Positions 34,165 through 42,125 of a DNA stretch of 48,692 nt are shown here, piece after piece (the first letter of the stretch is position 1; the number at the start of each line of letters is the position of its first letter). The stretch is taken from assembly GCF_014397785.1 (NCBI RefSeq), contig NZ_VZQQ01000047.1, positions 1 through 48,692 on the forward strand. The letters are read 5' to 3'. The stretch comes from Paraburkholderia podalyriae (GTDB taxonomy: Bacteria; Pseudomonadota; Gammaproteobacteria; Burkholderiales; Burkholderiaceae). The position numbers and the translations under genes are program-made. The notes under the pieces are model-generated. The model did no database searches and was not told where the DNA came from. It worked only from the letters and a program-made list of their open reading frames with translations.

Positions 34165-34920
34165 CTATTTCCTCAACTCCGCCACGAAGTCGTAGTAATC
34201 GTTGCGGCAGTACGTATCGGTCAACTCGATCGCCCGCTGATCCGCGGTGTAACCCACGCGCGTGATCAACAGCAACGCCTCGTTCGGCGAGATGCTCATC
34301 TGCTGCGCGATCTCGTCGCTCGCATTCACCGCGCGGAAGTGCTGCAACGCGCGCACGATGGTCAGTCCGCGATTCTCCAGATACGTGTACAGCGAATCGC
34401 CGATCGCCTGCGGATCGGGAATCACCGCGGCCGGAAACGTCGAGTTCTCGACCGCCATCACGATGCCGTCGGCGAGCCGCAGCCGCCGCAGCCGGGTGAC
34501 CGCGGCGGCCGGCGACAGCCCCAACTGGATCACCTCGTCGCGATTGGCCGGCGAGATTTCGCGCGACAGCCACTTCGAACTCGGCGTGAAGCCGCGCCGC
34601 CGCAGCATTTCGCTGAAGCTCGACAGACGCGACAACGGATCTTCATAGCGCGGCGTGATGAAGCTGCCCGCGCCCTGAGTGCGGCGAATCAAGCCCTGCT
34701 CGACGAGCAGCGCGATCGCCTTGCGCGACGTGATGCGCGACACGCCGAGCGCCTCCGACAGCACGCGTTCAGAGGGTAGCGCCTCGCCGGCGTTCCAGCG
34801 GTTTTCGTGGATCGCGCTGCCGAGCTTGCGGGCAAGTTGAAGATAGAGCGGCGTGTCGTTTTCCGGGTCCGGGCGCAGGTCGCGCCAGCGGTCTTCCGAG
34901 GCAGAGGTCATGGGGCTCAC
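34165..34920 (-). CDS. GntR/HutC-family regulator with UTRA domain
   Basis: A 251-residue regulator. The winged helix covers residues 20-85 (PLYLQLARKLGSAI, LPSERVLSEALGVSRITSRKAIALL, GAGSFI), and the UTRA domain residues 100-245 (SFSEMLRRRGFTPSSKWL, AVENSTFPA, LLITRVGYTADQRAIELTDTYCRNDYYDF). The last motif, with an Arg and a Tyr before a DYYDF-type end, resembles NagR/DasR-like amino-sugar regulators, but no nag genes are in view. Two Met codons (34920, 34911) are possible starts. It is divergent from an aldo/keto reductase, so that gene is one possible target. The ligand cannot be deduced. Confidence 0.88.
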   Translation of the reverse strand: MSPMTSASEDRWRDLRPDPENDTPLYLQLARKLGSAIHENRWNAGEALPSERVLSEALGVSRITSRKAIALLVEQGLIRRTQGAGSFITPRYEDPLSRLSSFSEMLRRRGFTPSSKWLSREISPANRDEVIQLGLSPAAAVTRLRRLRLADGIVMAVENSTFPAAVIPDPQAIGDSLYTYLENRGLTIVRALQHFRAVNASDEIAQQMSISPNEALLLITRVGYTADQRAIELTDTYCRNDYYDFVAELRK

Positions 34921-35106
34921 GCAAGATGGGCAAGCGGCAATTTTAGAACATCGGCGCGTCCCGTTATAGCGGGCTTTTGCCTGGCGCGCCGCTGTGAGGC
35001 CGCCAAGCCGCTAAACTCGTCACTGTGTTTTTCGTAGCAGGCGTTGCGTGGTGAGGCGGCGTGCGATCGCACCGCATCTGCATCGACCCACTTTCGAGGA
35101 GTCAGC

Positions 35107-35952
35107 ATGACGAGCAATATCGCGAGCGTGAGCCTGCCTGACGGCGAACGCATTCCGGCGCTGGGGCAGGGCACGTGGGAGATGGGCGAGAAGCGGGCGC
35201 AACGCGCGGCGGAAATCGATGCGCTGCGCTGCGGCATCGAACTCGGCATGACGCTGATCGATACCGCCGAAATGTACGGCGACGGCGCGACCGAGTCGCT
35301 GCTCGGCGAAGCGCTCGCCGGTTTGCGCGACAAGGTATTTCTGGTCAGCAAGGTGTATCCGCACAACGCCAGCCGGCGCGGCGTGATCGCCGCGTGCGAG
35401 CAGAGCCTGAAGCGTCTGAAGACGGACCGGCTCGATCTGTACCTGCTGCACTGGCGCGGCTCGGTGCCGCTCGCGGAGACCGTCGACGGCTTCGAGGCGC
35501 TGCGGCGCGCGGGCAAGATCCGCCACTGGGGCGTGAGCAACTTCGATACGGACGACATGGAAGAACTCGTCGCGACGCCGGATGGCGACGCGTGCGCGAC
35601 CAATCAGATTCTGTACAACGTGGCGCGGCGCGGGCCGGAGTTCGATCTGCTGCCGTGGCTCGCCGCGCGCGGCATGCCGGCGATGGCGTACAGCCCGGTC
35701 GATCATGCGCGCCTGCCGAAACGCTCGCCGCTCGACGACATCGCCGACGCGCGCGGCGTCTCGGTGTTTCAGGTGGCGCTCGCGTGGGCGCTGGGCAAGC
35801 CCAATGTGTGCGTGATTCCGAAGGCGGCGCGCGTCGAGCATGTGCGGGACAACCATCATGCGTCGCAACTGGTGCTGGAGGCCGGCGAACTCGCCGCGCT
35901 CGACGCGTACTTCAAGCCGCCGCGCGGCAAGCGTGTGCTGGAGATGTTGTAA
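35107..35952 (+). CDS. Aldo/keto reductase
   Basis: A 281-residue NADPH-type aldo/keto reductase. The catalytic tetrad is visible: Asp52 and Tyr57 in IDTAEMYG, Lys82 in LVSKVYP and His115 in YLLHWRG. GVSNFDTDDM and IPKAARVEHVRDN are the typical cofactor-binding stretches. It reduces aldehydes and ketones to alcohols in the cytoplasm. The start at 35107 has GAGGAG upstream; the longer frame from 35044 is not supported. It stands alone, divergent from the UTRA regulator. It is of the short YafB/YeaE-like group that often protects against methylglyoxal and similar aldehydes; this is inference. Confidence 0.9.
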   Translation: MTSNIASVSLPDGERIPALGQGTWEMGEKRAQRAAEIDALRCGIELGMTLIDTAEMYGDGATESLLGEALAGLRDKVFLVSKVYPHNASRRGVIAACEQSLKRLKTDRLDLYLLHWRGSVPLAETVDGFEALRRAGKIRHWGVSNFDTDDMEELVATPDGDACATNQILYNVARRGPEFDLLPWLAARGMPAMAYSPVDHARLPKRSPLDDIADARGVSVFQVALAWALGKPNVCVIPKAARVEHVRDNHHASQLVLEAGELAALDAYFKPPRGKRVLEML

Positions 35953-36045
35953 GCGTTGGCGCGAGCGCCGCCCGTTGCGCAGCGGCGGCGAGCGAAGCCG
36001 GGAGCGCGGCGGGCGTCGATGACGCCGCTCGCGCTGACGCGGCGC

Positions 36046-36507
36046 TCAGGTGCAGGAGTGGTGCTGATGCACGGAGCCGAGCACGGCGACTTCGGCGGGG
36101 GTGTGCTGGAGTGCGTCGTCCGGTACCTGGGCGGCATCGGCGAGGAAGTCGTCGACGATCGACGACACCGGCACGTCGCGCAGACACAGCGACACGCGCT
36201 GCGTTTCGTTGGCGGGCAGGGTTGAGCGTTGGGCGAGGAACAGCACGCCGTACTGATAGCCGTGGATGATGCCGCGGATCGCGCCGACGCATTGCCCTTG
36301 CGCGACGTTGTCGTGGCGCTGTTTGCAGCTCTGCACGAGCGAGTAGGCGGAGAAGCTCGGGTCGACTGGTGGCGCCGCTTGGGACAGGGTTTGCGCCATC
36401 GGCTGCGCGGGTGTTTGCGCATGGGCGAGCGATGCGAGGCCCAAGGCGGCAACCATCAGCACGGCGGCTGCCGTACGGGTCGCGAAGGGGGGGACGCTTC
36501 GATGCAT
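36046..36507 (-). CDS. Rap1a/Tai-like secreted protein
   Basis: A 153-residue protein with a clear signal peptide (TAAAVLMVAALGLASLAHA). The mature part resembles the Rap1a/Tai domain: CKQRHDNVAQGQCVGAIRGIIHGYQYG, then SLCLRDVPVSSIVDDFL, with paired Cys residues likely forming disulphides and a C-terminal SC motif. Rap1a and Tai proteins include periplasmic immunity proteins that protect cells from T6SS amidase effectors, but many members stand alone with unknown roles. No amidase effector gene is adjacent here, so it is an orphan member. The ATG at 36507 has GAGGG upstream, which lies inside an inverted repeat (36518-36546). A run of seven G (complement C) lies in its signal-peptide codons. 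Confidence 0.75.
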   Translation of the reverse strand: MHRSVPPFATRTAAAVLMVAALGLASLAHAQTPAQPMAQTLSQAAPPVDPSFSAYSLVQSCKQRHDNVAQGQCVGAIRGIIHGYQYGVLFLAQRSTLPANETQRVSLCLRDVPVSSIVDDFLADAAQVPDDALQHTPAEVAVLGSVHQHHSCT

Positions 36508-36517
36508 GTTGTGGGCC

Positions 36518-36546
36518 CTCATATCGAACGATGAATTTGATATGAG
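36518..36546. promoter_or_regulatory. Inverted repeat covering the RBS of the Rap1a-like gene
   Basis: CTCATATC (36518-36525) and GATATGAG (36539-36546), 8-bp perfect arms with 13 bases between. On the minus-strand mRNA the 3' arm runs into the GAGGG ribosome binding site, so the hairpin could hide it. Confidence 0.45.
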
Positions 36547-36811
36547 GCGGTCGTCTCGGATTGGTTCCATAACACTCGCACGCAATGGAGGTTGTGTTCC
36601 CGCCGCTCACGGCGCGGTTCGCGCGCTCTCCGGGCCATTCCGTCAGCGCGCGCCGATGGCAGGCGGGCCGCTCCGACCGGCCTCGGGCGGTGACGCCCGA
36701 CCGGGGGATCGGGACGTCACCGCCGTTGCCAGCGGATAGCGGACAGTATGCCGGGACATGTCGCCGGCGGGTAGGGCGCGGGGACCCCCTACCGAGGAAA
36801 ACGGGCGACGC
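36547..36811. other. Intergenic region, nothing recognised
   Basis: About 265 bases. A GGTAGGG/CCCTACC inverted repeat near 36770-36793 might end the glycine-rich gene transcript, but it has no T-run. Confidence 0.4.
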
Positions 36812-37520
36812 CTAGTGCCCATTCCCGCCGCCGTTGCCACTGCCGCCGCTGCCGCCACCCTTGCCTCCGTGACCGCCGCCGAAGCCTCCGCCGAAGCCGC
36901 CACCGAAGCCACCACCGAAGCCACCGCCGTTCGAACTGCCATTCGCGCTTCCGAAACCACCGCCAAATCCACCGCTCGGGCCGCCGCTGGAGCCTCCGCA
37001 ACCGCAGCCGCCGCTCCCGCGGCCGCCGCTGCTTCCACCGCCACTGCTGCCTCCACCGCTATTTCCCTTACCGCCCCCACCCGAACCACTACCAGTACCA
37101 GTACCACTACCGTTCCCGCTCCCTGAACCCGCCGCCCCGGCGGTTGCCGCTTGCGCCAGCACCGCTATCGCTCGACCCCGCCGCGCCGCCACCGCCACCG
37201 CCATTGCCACCACCTAGCCGGCCACAGCCCGGAGCGTCGAGCCCGCCGCAGCCGGCCGGTGCGAACACCGCGGCCGCATCGTCGGCGGCCGTCGCGGTGC
37301 CGGCCCCGGCGCCGGTCGCCGCGCCGTCGTTCTGCGGGAGCAGCAACGGCGAGGAGTCGCCAGGTTGCGCTCGCAACGCGTCGGCGAGCACCATCCAGCG
37401 CGGGATTTTGTCCGTCGATGCCGCGTGCGCGATCTCGCCCGTCAGCGCCGACACTCCCGCAAGGATCACCGTGCCGCGCATCATTGCACAGTAGAACTGA
37501 TTGAATTTTCCGGTCTTCAT
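36812..37520 (-). pseudogene. Glycine-rich secreted protein, frameshifted
   Basis: The frame from ATG 37520 (GGGGAG upstream) begins with a signal-like segment (YCAMMRGTVILAGVSALTGEIAHA), then GASTDKIPRWMVLADALRAQPGD, an Ala/Gly-rich linker with two Cys, and stops at 37107 in Arg-rich sequence. The next frame (to 36812) continues the glycine-rich pattern without a break: GSGSGNGSGTG, GGFGGGFGGG repeats, and ends GGNGH. Removing one G from the run near 37132-37140 (bottom strand GGCGGCGGG) would join the two. So either a frameshift mutation, a sequencing error in a GC run, or programmed slippage splits one gene of about 235 codons. The function of the family is unknown; glycine-rich exported proteins often belong to cell-surface or structural layers. 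Confidence 0.6.
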
Positions 37521-37959
37521 CGCGCTTCTCCCCGAGCGAAGGACGGCACTCGCTGCCGCCTTGATAACTGCTCCGGCAGCGGCCGACCTGTCTGCCCGCG
37601 GGTTCGTCGCGCCCCGAGTCCGTTCTGTCGAAGTTGTCCGTGCGTCGCTGCCGCGCTGATCGCCGATGTCGCGCCATCGCGTGAGGGCGCTCGTCGTGCG
37701 GATGTGCGCGGTGTTGCGCGCCCGGTTTGGCTTCGAATCTCTGGCCACTCAATAGCGATATCCATGCCACGCGCCGCAAAGCCTTGAAGCGACGCGGGCG
37801 GTATCGGGATGCGCGGCGGCCACGCCGCAAAACCGCCTGAAAACGTTGCGGCGATGAAACGCGCGGACGCGAAAGCGGGTTTCGGCGCGGGATTCGTTAA
37901 GTGGGGCGGTGTGACGCGTGACGCCGCATCCTGCGAAGTAGACGAGGCTCGAGGCGACG
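37521..37959. other. Intergenic region, nothing recognised
   Basis: About 440 bases between the glycine-rich gene and the end of the ABC operon, both minus-strand. Frames here are out-of-phase with neighbouring coding bias and contain no domain. Confidence 0.45.
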
Positions 37960-40149
37960 CTAGCTGGCGTTTCGCGACGCGTCGTCGGCGTGGCCGCCGT
38001 TCGTCGGGCTGCCGGCGTTGTCGTCGCGCGGCTCGCTCTGCAGCTCGCGCAGTGTGGCGACCGGAATATGGCAGCGAATCCGGTGCGCGGAAGGCGAGTT
38101 CGCGGCGCCGCCCGCATCGGCGAAAGGCGGGTCCTGCTGCTCACAGATCGCGCCGAGCTTGCGCGGACATCGCGTGTGAAACACGCAGCCAACTGGCATC
38201 GCGCCCGGCCCCGGCAGCTCGCCCGTGAGACGGATACGCGTACGTTGCCGCGGCTCGCCGGACGCGCCGTCACCCGGCAGCGTCGGCAGCGCGGACAGCA
38301 GCGCCTCGGTATAGGGATGCTGCGGCCCATCGAACACGGCCGCCGCCGGGCCGATTTCGAGCAGCCGGCCGAGATAGAGCACCGCGATGCGATCCGACAC
38401 ATAGCGCACCACGTGCAGATCGTGCGAGATGAACACGTAGCTGACGCCGCGCTCGCGCTGCAAGTCGGCGAGCAGGTTCAGGATCGCGGCCTGCACCGAC
38501 ACGTCGAGCGATGAAGTCGGCTCGTCGCACACGACGACGCGCGGTTCGCCGGCGAACGCGCGCGCAATCGCGACGCGCTGCTTGAGTCCACCCGAAAGCT
38601 GGCGCGAGTGCGCGTCGAGATAGCGCGCGGGCAGCCGCACGGCGTCCGTCAGCGTCGCAAGCCGTGCGTCGATCTCCGGCCCGCGCAGCGCGGTGAAGCG
38701 CGCGAGCGCACGGCCGATCAGCCGCTTGACCGAATGCGCGCGATTGAGCGCCGAGTCCGGATTCTGGAACACGATCTGCAGCGACTTCAGCTGCTCGTCG
38801 CTGCGTCGTGTGACGCGTGCGGCGAGCGGCGCGCCGTCGAGTTCGAGCGCGCTGCCGGCATCGGGTGCGAGCAGGCCGAGCATCAGCCGCGCGAGCGTCG
38901 TCTTGCCGCTGCCCGATTCGCCGACGAGGCCGAGCGTTTCGCCGCTCGCGAGTTCGAGCGACACGTCGTCGACCGCGCGCAGCGGGGCGCCGGATACGTG
39001 GAATGTTTTCGACAGGTTGCGCGCCCGCAGGACTGGCGACGAGGGCGCGCGCGGCGGTGCATCGGAGGATGCGACCAGCACCGGCGCCGCGCTCGATGCT
39101 GCGCGCGGCAGTTCGATCGCGCGCTCGTGATAATGGCAGCGCGCCATCTGATCGCCGTGCGCGGCGCCGAGCCGATAGGGCGGCGGCGCGTCGCGGCGGC
39201 AGCGCTCGTCGGCGAGACGGCAGCGCTCTGCGTAGATGCAGCCTTGCGTGACCGAGCCCGGCAGCGGCAGGCCGCCCGCGATCGTATCGAGCCGCTCGCG
39301 GTCCTTGCTGCGCCCGGCCGTTGGCAGGCAGCGCAGCAGTCCGACCGTGTACGGATGACGCGGCCGTGCGAACACATCCTGCGTCGCGCCTTCCTCGACC
39401 AGCTTGCCCGCGTACAGCACGCCGACGCGTTCGCACATGCGCCCGATCACCGCGAGATTGTGGCTGATGAACAGTACGGCGGTGCCGAGCTCCTCGCGCA
39501 ACTGCGCGACGAGGTCGAGCACTTCGGCTTCGACGGTCGCGTCGAGCCCGGTGGTCGGTTCGTCGAGTATCAGTAGCGCGGGGTTCGACGCGAGTGCCAT
39601 CGCGATCACGACGCGCTGCTGCATGCCGCCCGACAATTGATGAGGATAGCTGTCCATCACGCGCTCGGGCGCCGCGATGCGCACGCGCTTCAACATGTCG
39701 AGCGTGCGCCGCAGCGCTTCGCCGCGTGCGACGCCGGCCGCCTCGAAGGCTTCGGAAACCTGACGCGCTATCGTCAACGATGGATTGAGCGCGCGCCCTG
39801 GGTCCTGATAGACCATCGACACGGTCGTCGCACGCATGCCGCGTAGCGCATCGGCGCCGAGCTTCTGCACGTCCTCACCGGCGATCACGATCTTGCCGGC
39901 TTTCACCTTGCCATTGCGCGGCAGATAGCGCAGCGTCGCCATCGCCACGGTCGACTTGCCGCAACCCGATTCGCCGACGAGTCCATAAGCCTCGCCGCGC
40001 CGCACGCGAAACGACACGTCCTGCAGCACTTCGCGATCGCGTCCGCGGATCCGGTAGGTGACCGTCAGGCCGACCACGGTCAGCGCATCGGTGCGATCGC
40101 TCTTCGACACGTCGAACGCGGCGAACGAGGAGGGCGGCGGTCCGTTCAT
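37960..40149 (-). CDS. Dipeptide/oligopeptide ABC transporter, fused double ATPase (DppD-DppF)
   Basis: A 729-residue fusion of two ABC ATPases normally made as separate proteins of about 330 residues. First half: Walker A GESGCGKST, signature LSGGMQQR, Walker B ALLILDEPT and the oligopeptide C-terminal region with Cys pairs (GCIYAERCRLADERC). Second half: GESGSGKTT, LSGGLKQR, VVCDEPTSSLD and a matching Cys-rich end (GCVFHTRCPRKLGAICEQ). The start codon at 40149 overlaps the permease stop (ATGA). It hydrolyses ATP to drive import through the two permeases upstream. The fusion guarantees a 1:1 ratio; similar fused proteins occur in glutathione (GsiA) and other importers. Confidence 0.92.
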   Translation of the reverse strand: MNGPPPSSFAAFDVSKSDRTDALTVVGLTVTYRIRGRDREVLQDVSFRVRRGEAYGLVGESGCGKSTVAMATLRYLPRNGKVKAGKIVIAGEDVQKLGADALRGMRATTVSMVYQDPGRALNPSLTIARQVSEAFEAAGVARGEALRRTLDMLKRVRIAAPERVMDSYPHQLSGGMQQRVVIAMALASNPALLILDEPTTGLDATVEAEVLDLVAQLREELGTAVLFISHNLAVIGRMCERVGVLYAGKLVEEGATQDVFARPRHPYTVGLLRCLPTAGRSKDRERLDTIAGGLPLPGSVTQGCIYAERCRLADERCRRDAPPPYRLGAAHGDQMARCHYHERAIELPRAASSAAPVLVASSDAPPRAPSSPVLRARNLSKTFHVSGAPLRAVDDVSLELASGETLGLVGESGSGKTTLARLMLGLLAPDAGSALELDGAPLAARVTRRSDEQLKSLQIVFQNPDSALNRAHSVKRLIGRALARFTALRGPEIDARLATLTDAVRLPARYLDAHSRQLSGGLKQRVAIARAFAGEPRVVVCDEPTSSLDVSVQAAILNLLADLQRERGVSYVFISHDLHVVRYVSDRIAVLYLGRLLEIGPAAAVFDGPQHPYTEALLSALPTLPGDGASGEPRQRTRIRLTGELPGPGAMPVGCVFHTRCPRKLGAICEQQDPPFADAGGAANSPSAHRIRCHIPVATLRELQSEPRDDNAGSPTNGGHADDASRNAS

Positions 40150-41060
40150 CGGTCGAGTACCCCCTGCACGCCGTCGGCGATCAGATTGACGCCGACTACC
40201 AGCGACGCGATCGCGCCCGCCGCGAACACGACGGTCCACCACGCGCCGCCAGCCATCAGCGTGTACGACTCGGACAGCGCGAGCCCCCAGTCGGCCGACG
40301 GCGGCTGGATGCCGAAGCCGAGAAACGACAGCGTCGCGACCGCGAAAATCGCGTAGCCGAGCCGCACGGTCGCCTCGACGACGATCGGCGGCAGCACGTT
40401 CGGCAGGATCTCCGCGAACATGATGTACGGCGCGCGCTCGCCGCGCAGTTGGGCGGCGGCCACGTAGTCGAGATGGCGCTCGGCGAACACGGCGGCGCGC
40501 ACGGTGCGCGCGGTGATCGGCGTGAACGTAATGCCGATCACGAGAATCACCGTGAAGTTCGACGCACCGACCGCCGCGAGCGCGAGCAGCGCGATGATCA
40601 CGAGCGGCAGCGCGAGCACCGCGTCGATCACGCGGCCGATCACGTCGTCGACCCAACCGTCGAAATAGCCGACCAGCAGGCCGAGCGCGGTGCCCGCCGC
40701 GGTGCCGAGCAGCGTCGCGAGCGGCGCGATCGTCAGAATGTCGCGCGCGCCGACGATCACGCGTGAGAACACGTCACGGCCGAGCTGATCGGTGCCGAAC
40801 CAGTGCGTGAGATCGGGTGGCGTCAGCGAATTGAGCGGATCGGACGCGTACGGATCGAGATGCACGAACCACGGCCCTGCGATCGCGCAGACGATCCACC
40901 ACGCGACGATCAGCGCGCCCACGATGAAGGTCGGCGAACGTAGCAGTAGCAGCAGACGCGGGAAGCGCGGTTCGGCGGCCGCGCGCGGCGCGGGGCCTGG
41001 TGCGCCTGGCGCGGGCGAGCCTGGTGGCGTCGATGAAGCCGGCGGCATGGTCGTATTCAT
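40146..41060 (-). CDS. Peptide ABC transporter permease (DppC-type)
   Basis: A 304-residue inner-membrane permease with an N-terminal Pro-rich tail (about 35 residues), a transmembrane helix (IVGALIVAWWIVCAIAG), the DppC periplasmic segment (HWFGTDQLGRDVFSRVIVGAR), and further helices. The EAA-loop, which docks on the ATPase, reads YVAAAQLRGERAPYIMFAEILPNVLPP. The ATG at 41060 overlaps the stop of the DppB gene, and its stop overlaps the ATPase start, so the three are translated in coupled fashion. Confidence 0.93.
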   Translation of the reverse strand: MNTTMPPASSTPPGSPAPGAPGPAPRAAAEPRFPRLLLLLRSPTFIVGALIVAWWIVCAIAGPWFVHLDPYASDPLNSLTPPDLTHWFGTDQLGRDVFSRVIVGARDILTIAPLATLLGTAAGTALGLLVGYFDGWVDDVIGRVIDAVLALPLVIIALLALAAVGASNFTVILVIGITFTPITARTVRAAVFAERHLDYVAAAQLRGERAPYIMFAEILPNVLPPIVVEATVRLGYAIFAVATLSFLGFGIQPPSADWGLALSESYTLMAGGAWWTVVFAAGAIASLVVGVNLIADGVQGVLDR

Positions 41061-42085
41061 TCGGCGGTCCTCACGCGCAGCCGCGGATTGAGCAGCACGT
41101 GCAGCGCATCGGCGACCAGATTCGCGAGCGTGTAGACGACGCCGATCGTCAGCACGCCCGCTTCGAGCATCGGAAAGTCTTTCGCCTTGGCGGCGTTGTA
41201 GATCAGCGAGCCGATGCCCTGGTAGTGGAACAGCGTCTCGACCACCACGAGTCCGCCGATCATGTAGCCGAGTTGGGTGGCGGCGACGGTGATCGTCGGC
41301 AGCAGCGCATTGCGCAGCACGTGCCGCCAGATCACGACGTGGCGCGGCAGGCCTTTGAGGATCGCGGTGCGCGTGTAGTCGGCGTCGAGCGCGTCGACGG
41401 TGCCCGCGCGCGCCATCCGCGCGATGTAGCCGAAGAATACGAAGACGAGCGGCAGCACCGGCAGTACCAGGTGCCGCAGCTGTTCGAGCACGCCCGCATC
41501 GGCCGGATATGAGGCCTCGATCGGCAGCCAGCGCAGCCACACGCCGAACACGAGGATCAGCACGATCGACGATACGAACTCCGGCACCACGGTCGCCGAC
41601 AAGCCGGCAATGCTGATCGTGCGATCGAGCCAGCGTCCCGCATGCATCGCCGACCACACGCCGCCCGCGATGCCGAGCGGCACGACGACGATGAACGCGA
41701 GCAGGCCGAGCTTCGCCGAATGCGCGAGCGCATCGGTGATGAACGGCCCGACCGGTTCACGGTATGCGTACGACAACCCCATATTGCCGCGCACGAAATG
41801 CGTGATCCAGTCGATGTACTGCGTGAGCAGCGGCCGGTCGGCGCCAAGCTGATGATCGAGCGCGGCGACCGCGCGCGCATCGGCGAGCGGCCCGAGCACC
41901 GCGCGGCCGATATCGCCGGGCAGCAGCTGACCGCCCGCGAACACGATCAGCGACAGCAGCCATAGCGTGATCAGCGAGAGGCCGACGCGCGTCGCGAGAA
42001 AGCGCGCGACGCGGCCCGCGTTGCTGTTCGTCGCGCGCGGCAAACGCGATGCCTTCGAGGCGGGAGAGGGCGCCGGAGCCGACAT
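41057..42085 (-). CDS. Peptide ABC transporter permease (DppB-type)
   Basis: A 342-residue permease. An N-terminal cytoplasmic tail (about 28 residues) leads to the first helix (LSLITLWLLSLIVFAGGQLLPGD), then the DppB-type DWITHFVRGNMGLSYAYREPV loop and five further helices. The EAA-loop is YTRTAILKGLPRHVVIWRHVLRNALLP. It pairs with the DppC-type permease to form the channel. It follows the binding-protein gene by 40 bases and overlaps the DppC gene. Confidence 0.93.
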   Translation of the reverse strand: MSAPAPSPASKASRLPRATNSNAGRVARFLATRVGLSLITLWLLSLIVFAGGQLLPGDIGRAVLGPLADARAVAALDHQLGADRPLLTQYIDWITHFVRGNMGLSYAYREPVGPFITDALAHSAKLGLLAFIVVVPLGIAGGVWSAMHAGRWLDRTISIAGLSATVVPEFVSSIVLILVFGVWLRWLPIEASYPADAGVLEQLRHLVLPVLPLVFVFFGYIARMARAGTVDALDADYTRTAILKGLPRHVVIWRHVLRNALLPTITVAATQLGYMIGGLVVVETLFHYQGIGSLIYNAAKAKDFPMLEAGVLTIGVVYTLANLVADALHVLLNPRLRVRTAE

Positions 42086-42125
42086 CGTGAGTTCTCCTGC
42101 GGAAGTGAGGCGGACGGCGCGCTGC

